A stretch of DNA of 11,401 nucleotides from Bacillota bacterium (GTDB lineage Bacteria; Bacillota; Bacilli; Calditerricolales; Calditerricolaceae): the NCBI GenBank assembly GCA_017577925.1, contig PKQU01000044.1:1-11401 (forward strand), in the 5' to 3' direction. Shown here piece by piece: positions 5,322 through 11,401 of the stretch (its first letter is position 1; each line of letters begins with the position of its first letter). The notes beneath the pieces are model-generated. The model saw only the letters and a program-made list of their open reading frames with translations, had not been told where the DNA came from and searched no databases. A program made the position numbers and the translations under genes.

Positions 5322-6743
5322 CTACAGCTCCACCGCAATCTGCTTCTCCTTCTCCTCCACCCACGCGCGCGTGACAGCCAGCTTCTCCTCAAACAGGCCG
5401 AGCTGCCACCGCACCTGCTCCGGTGCCGTGCCGCCCAGCGAGTTGCGCGCGGCCACGACACGCTCGACAGCCAGGGCTTCGTACACGTCGGCATCGATGC
5501 GGTCGCAGAACTGGCGAAACTCATCGAGGGTGAGATCCAGCAGGTACTTGCCCTGCCGGAGGCAATACAGCACCGTCCGGCCCACCACCTCATGGGCCTG
5601 GCGGAAGGGCATGCCTTTCCGCACGAGGTAGTCGGCCAGGTCGGTGGCGTTGGAGAAGTCCTGACGCACCGCCTCGGCCATCCGCGCCGCATTCACCTTC
5701 ATCGTGGCGATCATCGGGGCCATCAGGGCGAGGGCTCCCTGGAGCGTCCGGACCGTGTCGAACATCCCTTCCTTGTCTTCCTGCAAATCCTTGTTGTACG
5801 CCAGGGGCAGTCCCTTGAGCACCGTGAGCAGGCCAATGAGGTGCCCGTAGACGCGCCCCGTCTTGCCGCGGACGAGCTCGGCCACATCGGGGTTCTTCTT
5901 CTGCGGCATAATCGACGAGCCGGTGCAGTAGGCATCGTCCAGCTCGACGAAGGAAAACTCGGCGCTTGTCCACAACACCAGTTCCTCGCATAGGCGCGAC
6001 AGGTGGGTCATCACCAGTGCCGCGGCGGCCAGAAACTCGACGACGAAGTCACGGTCGCTGACGGCGTCGAGGCTGTTGGGAGCCACATCGTCAAAGCGCA
6101 GGAGCTCGGCCACGTAGCGCCGGTCGATGGGGAACGTGGTCCCGGCCAGGGCGCCGGCGCCAAGGGGCAGCACATTGATCCGCTTCCACCCATCGATAAG
6201 CCGCTCGATGTCGCGCTGGAACATGGCCGCATAGGCCAGCAGGTGATGGGCGAACAGGATGGGCTGGGCCCGCTGCAGGTGGGTGTAGCCGGGCATCACC
6301 ACATCCGGGTGGGCCTTGGCCTTCTCCAACAGCGCCTCCTGCAGGTTGGCCAGACCGCGCACCAGCTCCACCACCCGTGCGCGCAAATACAGCCGCATGT
6401 CCAGGGCCACCTGATCGTTGCGGCTGCGGCCGGTGTGCAGCTTGCCGCCGACGGGGCCGATCTCGTCGATGAGCAGCTTCTCGATGTTCAGGTGCACGTC
6501 CTCGTGCGCCACGGAAAAGGTGGCCTCGCCCCGCTCCAGTTTCTCGCGCACCTTCTTCAGCCCCGCCTTGATCGCTTCCACGTCCTCCGGCGGGAGGATG
6601 CCGCAGCGGCCGAGCATCGTCACGTGGGCCAGGCTGCCGAGGATGTCCTCGCGGTACAGCTCCCGATCGAAGAAGATGGAGGCGGTATACGCCTCCACCT
6701 GCGCATCTGTCTCTTTCGTGAACCGTCCGCCCCACAGCTTCAT
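5322..6743 (-). CDS. argH: Argininosuccinate lyase
   Basis: This 473-residue cytoplasmic enzyme splits argininosuccinate into arginine and fumarate, the last step of arginine synthesis. It belongs to the fumarase/aspartase superfamily and should form a homotetramer. The N-terminal KLWGGRF motif (2-8) and substrate-binding segment TGRSRNDQ (104-111) are present. So are the conserved His155 in GYTHLQ and the superfamily signature GSSIMPQKKNPD (275-286), whose flexible loop carries the catalytic serine. The length is normal for bacterial ArgH and nothing looks missing. The ATG overlaps the argG stop as ATGA, and a GGAAGGTG ribosome-binding site lies within the argG end, so translation is probably coupled. 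It should share the ARG-box-controlled promoter upstream of argG. Confidence 0.98.
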   Translation of the reverse strand: MKLWGGRFTKETDAQVEAYTASIFFDRELYREDILGSLAHVTMLGRCGILPPEDVEAIKAGLKKVREKLERGEATFSVAHEDVHLNIEKLLIDEIGPVGGKLHTGRSRNDQVALDMRLYLRARVVELVRGLANLQEALLEKAKAHPDVVMPGYTHLQRAQPILFAHHLLAYAAMFQRDIERLIDGWKRINVLPLGAGALAGTTFPIDRRYVAELLRFDDVAPNSLDAVSDRDFVVEFLAAAALVMTHLSRLCEELVLWTSAEFSFVELDDAYCTGSSIMPQKKNPDVAELVRGKTGRVYGHLIGLLTVLKGLPLAYNKDLQEDKEGMFDTVRTLQGALALMAPMIATMKVNAARMAEAVRQDFSNATDLADYLVRKGMPFRQAHEVVGRTVLYCLRQGKYLLDLTLDEFRQFCDRIDADVYEALAVERVVAARNSLGGTAPEQVRWQLGLFEEKLAVTRAWVEEKEKQIAVEL

Positions 6744-8005
6744 GCGCGGACACCTTCCTCACGCGACGCACCGGAGACCGGTGCCGCCTCCGTCACCGGC
6801 GTGCCCGTCTTCACCCCGTTCACCTGGGCAAAGGTGCGCGTCGGCAGGCCCCACAGGTGGATAAACCCGACGGCCGCCTTGTGGTCGAACCGGTCGCCGG
6901 TATCGTAGGTGGCCAGCTCAAGGGAGTAGAGGGAATGCGGCGAACGGCGACCGACGACGACGGCGTGTCCCTTGTGCAGCTTGACACGCACCGTACCGGT
7001 GACCGTCTTCTGCGTCTCCTCGATAAACGCCTGGAGCGCCTCGCGCAGCGGCGAGTACCACAGCCCCTCATACACCACCTGGGTGAACCGGTGCTCGATG
7101 AGCGGTTTGAATTGGGCCACCTCGCGCGGCAGCGTGAGCGCCTCCAGCTCCTGGTGGGCCTTGATCAGCACCGTCGCCGCCGGCGCTTCGTACACCTCGC
7201 GTGACTTGATGCCGACGAGGCGGTTCTCGATGTGGTCGATCCGTCCCACGCCGTGCTTCCCGGCGAGGGCGTTCAGCTCGGCAATCAGCACGTGCAGCGG
7301 CTTGGACTCGCCGTTCACGGCCACCGGCTTGCCCTGCTCAAACGCGATCTCCACGTATTCCGGTTCATCCGGCGTCTCGGCGAGGGGTTTCGTCCATTCA
7401 TAGGCCGCTTCCGGCGGCTCCGTCCACGGGTCCTCCAGCACACCGGCCTCGCAGCTGCGGCCCCACAGGTTCTGGTCGATGCTGAAGGGGTTTTCCTTGC
7501 CCACCGGCACGGGGATGCCATGCTTCTCGGCGTAGGCAATCTCCTCTTCCCGGCTCATCGCCCACTCGCGCACCGGGGCCACCACCTTCAGCGCCGGATT
7601 GAGGGCCGCCACCGAGACGTCAAAGCGTACCTGGTCGTTGCCCTTGCCCGTGCACCCGTGGGCCACGGCCACCGCCCCTTCCTTCTCGGCAATTTCGACA
7701 AGGGTCTTGGCAATCAGCGGGCGGCCGAGGGCCGTCGCCAGCGGGTACTTGCCCTCATACAGGGCGTTGGCCTTCAACGCGGGCAGGATGTACTCCTCGG
7801 CAAAAACCTCCCGCGCGTCGACCACATACGAGGCCACAGCACCGATCTTGAGCGCCTTTTCCCGCACGAAGTCGAGGTCCTTTCCTTCGCCCAAATCGAG
7901 GGCCACCGCCACCACATCGTAGCCGTAGGTTTCCTTCAGCCACTTAATCGCCACGGAGGTGTCAAGTCCTCCAGAATAGGCGAGCACCACTTTCGGATTT
8001 CCCAT
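6740..8005 (-). CDS. argG: Argininosuccinate synthase
   Basis: This 421-residue enzyme joins citrulline and aspartate at the cost of ATP to give argininosuccinate. It carries the N-type ATP pyrophosphatase loop AYSGGLDTS (9-17), the AHGCTGKGNDQVRFD block (115-129) and the ENPFSIDQNLWGRSCEAG segment typical of ArgG. The start at ATG giving MGNPKVVLAYSGG is preferred because it places the P-loop at the usual position and has an AGGGGTG ribosome-binding site about 7 bases upstream. A possible GTG start ten codons earlier adds residues with no family match. The C-terminus is slightly longer than usual (ending ASREEGVRA), and that extension overlaps the argH start. It is preceded by its own promoter and ARG box, separate from the carB-argF unit. 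Confidence 0.98.
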   Translation of the reverse strand: MGNPKVVLAYSGGLDTSVAIKWLKETYGYDVVAVALDLGEGKDLDFVREKALKIGAVASYVVDAREVFAEEYILPALKANALYEGKYPLATALGRPLIAKTLVEIAEKEGAVAVAHGCTGKGNDQVRFDVSVAALNPALKVVAPVREWAMSREEEIAYAEKHGIPVPVGKENPFSIDQNLWGRSCEAGVLEDPWTEPPEAAYEWTKPLAETPDEPEYVEIAFEQGKPVAVNGESKPLHVLIAELNALAGKHGVGRIDHIENRLVGIKSREVYEAPAATVLIKAHQELEALTLPREVAQFKPLIEHRFTQVVYEGLWYSPLREALQAFIEETQKTVTGTVRVKLHKGHAVVVGRRSPHSLYSLELATYDTGDRFDHKAAVGFIHLWGLPTRTFAQVNGVKTGTPVTEAAPVSGASREEGVRA

Positions 8006-8067
8006 CTCCTGCACCCCTCTCCCTTGTGCTGACACGCCCCGTTGGTTGCATGCGCATGTTTTTGCTT

Positions 8068-8088
8068 ATGATAGCATATTTATTCACG
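8068..8088 (-). promoter_or_regulatory. argG promoter -10 overlapped by an ARG box (ArgR/AhrC operator)
   Basis: The minus strand at 8088-8071 reads CGTGAATAAATATGCTAT. It matches the remembered Bacillus ARG box pattern CATGAATAAAAATKCAAK at 15 of 18 positions and contains the TGAAT core of the general ARG box. The extended -10 TGCTATCAT (-10 hexamer at 8073-8068) overlaps its end; no good -35 is seen. Binding of the arginine repressor here would block RNA polymerase when arginine is plentiful. The match is seen; the regulation is inferred. About 60 bases separate the -10 from the argG ATG. Confidence 0.7.
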
Positions 8089-8140
8089 CTTCGCCCAAAA
8101 AATTCGCCGCTTCAAACCGGTAACGCCGAACGTGTCCGTG

Positions 8141-8162
8141 ACCGCCGCGTCTCGTCGGCGGT
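8141..8162 (-). repeat. Inverted repeat in the argF-argG gap
   Basis: ACCGCCG and CGGCGGT form a perfect 7-bp stem around an 8-base loop, 46 bases after the argF stop. No U-run follows. Together with the neighbouring dyad at 8174-8200 it could protect the 3' end of the carB-argF message or act as an imperfect terminator. Confidence 0.4.
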
Positions 8163-8173
8163 ACCTCTCCGGT

Positions 8174-8200
8174 GGCGCCGCGCGCGAAACCTGCGGCGCC
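8174..8200 (-). repeat. GC-rich inverted repeat just downstream of argF
   Basis: GGCGCCGC and GCGGCGCC form a perfect 8-bp stem around an 11-base loop, starting 8 bases after the argF stop codon. The position suits a terminator, but no U-run follows, so it is recorded as a dyad with a possible end-of-operon role. Confidence 0.45.
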
Positions 8201-8208
8201 GTCCTTCC

Positions 8209-9189
8209 TTATGCCCCGAGCAGCGCCACGAGGATCGCCTTCTGGACGTGAAGCCGGTTTTCGGCCTGGTCGAAGACGACCGACTGCGGGCCGTCGATCA
8301 CCTCGTCGGTCACCTCTTCGCCGCGGTGGGCCGGCAGGCAGTGCAGGAATACCGCTTGCGGATCGGCCTTGGCCATCAGGCCGGCGTTCACCTGGTACGG
8401 CGCGAAAACCGCCTTGCGCGCCTCGGCCTCCTCCTCTTGGCCCATGCTGGCCCACACGTCGGTGTAGACGGCATGGGCTCCGGAAACGGCCTCGACCGGA
8501 TCCGTGGTCCATGTCACCGAGCCGCCCGACACCTGCGCGCATTCGCGGGCCGTCTCCATCACCGTCGGATGGGGCGCGTACCCCTCCGGCGTGGCCACGG
8601 CCACGTGGAGGCCCATCTTGGCCGCGCCGACGATGAGCGAGTGGGCGACATTGTTGCCGTCGCCGACGTAGGCCAGCTTGAGCCCCTCCAGGCGGCCGAA
8701 CGCCTCCCGCAGTGTGAGCAGGTCGGCCAGCGCCTGGCAGGGATGCGCAAAGTCGGTCAGCCCGTTGATCACCGGCACCGTCGCCGCGCGGGCCAGCTCC
8801 ACCACCTGCTGGTGGGAGTAAGCGCGGATCATGATCGCGTCGACATAGCGTGACAGCACCCGTGCCGTGTCGGCAATCGTCTCGCCCCGCCCCAGCTGCA
8901 GGTCATTCCGGCTGAGGAACAGGGCCTGGCCGCCGAGCTGGGTCATCCCGACCTCAAAGGAGACCCGCGTCCGCGTCGAGGGCTTTTCGAAGATCATGGC
9001 CAGGGTCTTGCCGGCGAGAGGCGCATACTGGCCTCCTTCCTTCTGCAGGACCTTGAGCCGGACGGCCAGGTCGAGGAGATAGGCCAGCTCGGCCGCCGTA
9101 ATGTCGGCCAGGGCCAGGAAGTCGCGTCCTTTCAGCCCCTCGGCGATCGACTTGGCGGGCTCGCTCGGATGTGCTGCCGGAAGGTTCAT
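8209..9189 (-). CDS. argF: Ornithine carbamoyltransferase
   Basis: This 326-residue enzyme transfers the carbamoyl group from carbamoyl phosphate to ornithine, giving citrulline. The carbamoyl-phosphate motif STRTR (71-75) is present, as is HPCQ (149-152). The ornithine-specific loop DVWASMGQE (244-252, with SMG at 248-250) separates it from aspartate carbamoyltransferase. The catalytic HCLP motif lies at 283-286. The start at MNLPAAHPSEP is chosen because its ATG overlaps the carB stop as ATGA and AAGGAGG lies about 10 bases upstream. A longer in-frame extension runs through carB in another frame and shows no similarity. Being placed directly after carB supplies carbamoyl phosphate in step with its consumer. 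In Bacillus subtilis argF also ends the argCJBD-carAB-argF operon, so an anabolic rather than a deiminase-pathway role is likely. Confidence 0.97.
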   Translation of the reverse strand: MNLPAAHPSEPAKSIAEGLKGRDFLALADITAAELAYLLDLAVRLKVLQKEGGQYAPLAGKTLAMIFEKPSTRTRVSFEVGMTQLGGQALFLSRNDLQLGRGETIADTARVLSRYVDAIMIRAYSHQQVVELARAATVPVINGLTDFAHPCQALADLLTLREAFGRLEGLKLAYVGDGNNVAHSLIVGAAKMGLHVAVATPEGYAPHPTVMETARECAQVSGGSVTWTTDPVEAVSGAHAVYTDVWASMGQEEEAEARKAVFAPYQVNAGLMAKADPQAVFLHCLPAHRGEEVTDEVIDGPQSVVFDQAENRLHVQKAILVALLGA

Positions 9190-11401
9190 GGTCGCATCCC
9201 CTCCTTGTTCGTCGCCCCTTGCACCACCGCGCGGGCGCCACGGTATGCCGCGAGGGCGCGCGGTGGCGATACGGCCGTGTCCATGGCCTCGAGGTATGCG
9301 GCAAAGGTGTCCACGCAGGTGAACAGGGGAACACCCGCAAGCAGCGCCTGCGTGCGCAAGCGAAAACCGTCGGTCTCCGGCCGCCGCCCGCGCGTCGGCG
9401 TGATCAGCGCGCATGTCACGGCTCCGTCGCGCAGGAGCGCCGCCCCCTCCCGCGCGTCGACGGCGCGGGCCACCGGCCAGCCGTCTTGGTGGAGGAAGCG
9501 CGCCGTGCCGGGGGTCGCCACCAGCTTCACACCCCGCGCGGCCAGCTTCGCGGCCAACGGGAGGAAAGCCGCCTTGTCGCGGTCGGCCAGCGCCACCAGC
9601 ACGGCGTCGCCGGCGCCAAGCCGCCTGACGCCGCCCTCCTTCCACGCCAGGGCGTTCCACAGGGCTTCTTCCACCGTTGTCCCCAGGCCGATCCCTTCCC
9701 CGGTCGACTGCATCTCCGGCCCCACTGCCGGGTCCACGCCGGCCAGCTTTACCGTGGAGAAAACCGGCGCCTTCACGGCATAGAAGCCCGGTGATTCCAG
9801 CAACCCCGTCTGCGGATAGCCCAGCTCGGGCAGCGTCCGTCCAAGCTGGACCTGCGTGGCCAGGGCCACCATCGGCACGCCTGTCACCTTGCTGACGATG
9901 GGCACTGTCCGCGAGGCGCGCGGGTTCACCTCCAGTACGTACACGTCGTCGCCGCACACGACGAACTGGATGTTGAGGAGCCCCACGGCGCCGATGGCAC
10001 GGGCAATGCGCACGGTGTAGTCGACCAGGCGGGCCGTCACCGATGCCGAGAGGTCCGGCGCGGGAAAGACGGCATAGCTGTCGCCGGAGTGCACTCCGGC
10101 GCGCTCCACGTGGCGGAAGATGCCGGGGATGATCACGGTTTCCCCGTCGCTAACGGCGTCCACCTCCACCTCGGCACCCGTCACGTAACGGTCGATGAGC
10201 AGAGGGAAGAGCGAACGGTCAAGGGCGGCGAGACGGGTTTCCGCCAGGTATCGCATTAGTTCCCCCTCGTCGGCGAGGACGGCCATGCCGCGCCCGCCGA
10301 TGACGTAGGACGGACGGATGAGGACGGGATAGCCGATGCGTCGGGCCGCGGCGACGGCCTCCTCCTCGCTCATCACGCCGGTACCGGGAATGTGCGGGAT
10401 GTCGAGCTCGCGCAGCAGGGCATAGAAGGCCTCGCGGTCCTCCGTGCGGCGGATGGCCTCCACCGGCGTGCCGAGCACCTTGAGGCCTTGGGCTTCTAGC
10501 TTTGCCGCGAGGTTGATCGCCGTCTGCCCGCCGAACTGGACGAGAACGCCGTCGACGCCCTCCTTCTCGGCCACGTTCAGCACGTCTTCCACGGTGAGCG
10601 GGTCGAAGTACAGCTGATCGGCTGTCTCGAAGTCGGTCGACACCGTCTCGGGGTTGTTGTTGATCACCACGGCGCCGACGCCCATCTTCTTCAGGGCCTT
10701 GGCCGCGTGGACGGCGCAGTAGTCGAATTCGATGCCCTGGCCGATGCGGATCGGCCCGGAGCCGATGACGAGCACCTTCCGCTCCTTTTTGAGCGGCTCC
10801 ACCTCGTCGACGCCGCACCACGTGGCGTAATAGTACGGCGTCTCGGCGTCGAACTCGGCGGCGCAGGTGTCGACCAGCTTGTAGGACGGCGCCCAGCCCC
10901 ACGCTTTCCAGCGCGCCCGCACGTCGGCCAGCGTCACGCCGAAGGCCCGCGCCAGATAGGCGTCGGAAAAGCCCAGCCGCTTGGCCTCCTTCAGTGTCTC
11001 CGCCGGCACCGACGCCCAGTCGCATGCGGCGAGCTGCCGCTCCATGGCCACGATGCGTTCGAGGGCGCGGAGGAAGAAGCGGTCGATCGCCGACCACGCA
11101 TGCAGCGTCTCCACGTCGACGCCGCGCCGCAGGGCCTCGGCGATGAGGAACAGCCGCCGGTCGGTGCCGCGTCGGATCTCCGCTTCGAGCTCGGCGTCGG
11201 AGAGGGCCGCCGCCTCGGGCAGCGCCAGGTGGTCGACGCCGATTTCCAGCGAGCGTACCGCCTTGAGGAAGGCTCCCTCCATCGTGCGGTCGATGGCCAT
11301 CACCTCGCCGGTGGCCTTCATCTGCGTACCGAGGGTGCGGTCGGCGTGGGGAAACTTGTCAAAGGGCCAGCGCGGCCACTTGACGACGACGTAATCGACG
11401 G
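9186..11401 (-). CDS. carB: Carbamoyl-phosphate synthase large subunit, C-terminal about 737 residues
   Basis: The 5' end lies beyond the right edge; the first full codon is at 11399. The visible part is roughly the last two thirds of a CarB of normal size. It starts at the end of the first ATP-grasp domain (KFPHADRTLGTQMKATGEVMAIDRT has the usual conserved look). Then come an oligomerisation region (fragment residues about 60-200) and the second synthase unit with GSGPIRIGQGIEFDY (213-227), NNNPETVSTD and FGGQTAIN. The ATP-grasp core follows, including NPRASRTVPIVSKVTG. A C-terminal MGS-like regulatory domain (about 600-737) carries VATPGTARFL. The enzyme makes carbamoyl phosphate from bicarbonate, ATP and glutamine-derived ammonia. 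Because argF follows with an ATGA overlap, this is probably the arginine-specific copy, with carA expected just outside the window. Confidence 0.97.
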   Translation of the reverse strand, partial: VDYVVVKWPRWPFDKFPHADRTLGTQMKATGEVMAIDRTMEGAFLKAVRSLEIGVDHLALPEAAALSDAELEAEIRRGTDRRLFLIAEALRRGVDVETLHAWSAIDRFFLRALERIVAMERQLAACDWASVPAETLKEAKRLGFSDAYLARAFGVTLADVRARWKAWGWAPSYKLVDTCAAEFDAETPYYYATWCGVDEVEPLKKERKVLVIGSGPIRIGQGIEFDYCAVHAAKALKKMGVGAVVINNNPETVSTDFETADQLYFDPLTVEDVLNVAEKEGVDGVLVQFGGQTAINLAAKLEAQGLKVLGTPVEAIRRTEDREAFYALLRELDIPHIPGTGVMSEEEAVAAARRIGYPVLIRPSYVIGGRGMAVLADEGELMRYLAETRLAALDRSLFPLLIDRYVTGAEVEVDAVSDGETVIIPGIFRHVERAGVHSGDSYAVFPAPDLSASVTARLVDYTVRIARAIGAVGLLNIQFVVCGDDVYVLEVNPRASRTVPIVSKVTGVPMVALATQVQLGRTLPELGYPQTGLLESPGFYAVKAPVFSTVKLAGVDPAVGPEMQSTGEGIGLGTTVEEALWNALAWKEGGVRRLGAGDAVLVALADRDKAAFLPLAAKLAARGVKLVATPGTARFLHQDGWPVARAVDAREGAALLRDGAVTCALITPTRGRRPETDGFRLRTQALLAGVPLFTCVDTFAAYLEAMDTAVSPPRALAAYRGARAVVQGATNKEGMRP

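Noticed and set aside
8049..8058. Palindrome CATGCGCATG near the expected argG transcription start
   Set aside because: It is short and does not match an ARG box half-site. It could be a second operator, but nothing else supports it.
8209..9957. Extended 582-codon version of the argF frame
   Set aside because: The upstream 256 codons overlap carB in a different frame and are low-complexity Arg/Gly/Ala. The ATG at 9189 with AAGGAGG and the ATGA overlap is the proper start.
1..11401. Search for tRNA, rRNA, CRISPR arrays, insertion sequences or phage genes
   Set aside because: I saw no cloverleaf-like tRNA, spaced repeats, transposase motifs or terminal inverted repeats by eye. Apart from the remnant, the content is housekeeping.

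Overview
This 11.4 kb window looks like chromosomal DNA of a moderately high-GC member of the Bacillota, probably class Bacilli. The evidence is the ftsE-ftsX-peptidoglycan hydrolase-ctpB order, strong AAGGAGG-type ribosome-binding sites, and a Bacillus-type ARG box. The high GC and Arg/Ala/Glu-rich proteins suggest a thermophilic lineage, but I cannot name the genus. Every gene I can support lies on the minus strand, so transcription runs from high to low coordinates. The long plus-strand reading frames are GC-driven shadows.

Right part (11401 to 5284), arginine biosynthesis: a partial carB (carbamoyl-phosphate synthase large subunit) overlaps argF (ornithine carbamoyltransferase) by ATGA. 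A 203-bp gap follows, holding two GC-rich dyads and a promoter whose -10 region is overlapped by a good ARG box. Next come argG and argH, again overlapping by ATGA. Together these genes take ornithine and carbamoyl phosphate through citrulline and argininosuccinate to arginine. A very stable hairpin follows argH.

Middle part (5283 to 3300): a roughly 70-residue stretch resembling only the C-terminal end of a Tam-like SAM methyltransferase is left as a gene remnant. It is followed by a SRAP/HMCES-type DNA-protein crosslink gene whose ribosome-binding site sits in a hairpin, then by a nicotinamidase (pncA). An AT-rich intergenic region after pncA holds a probable terminator and the ftsE promoter.

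Left part (3299 to 1), cell-wall remodelling operon: ftsE (TTG start) overlaps ftsX by 11 bp. They are followed by a secreted coiled-coil M23 metallopeptidase with intact catalytic residues, then by the N-terminus of an S41 C-terminal processing peptidase (ctpB-like). The likely logic is an FtsEX ABC complex that gates a peptidoglycan hydrolase from the membrane.

Most of the window is ordinary housekeeping sequence, and I found no clear undescribed system. The points most worth a second look are the methyltransferase remnant, the catalytically intact M23 enzyme paired with FtsEX, the tandem hexamer at the ftsE promoter, the ARG box at argG, and the hairpin over the SRAP ribosome-binding site.
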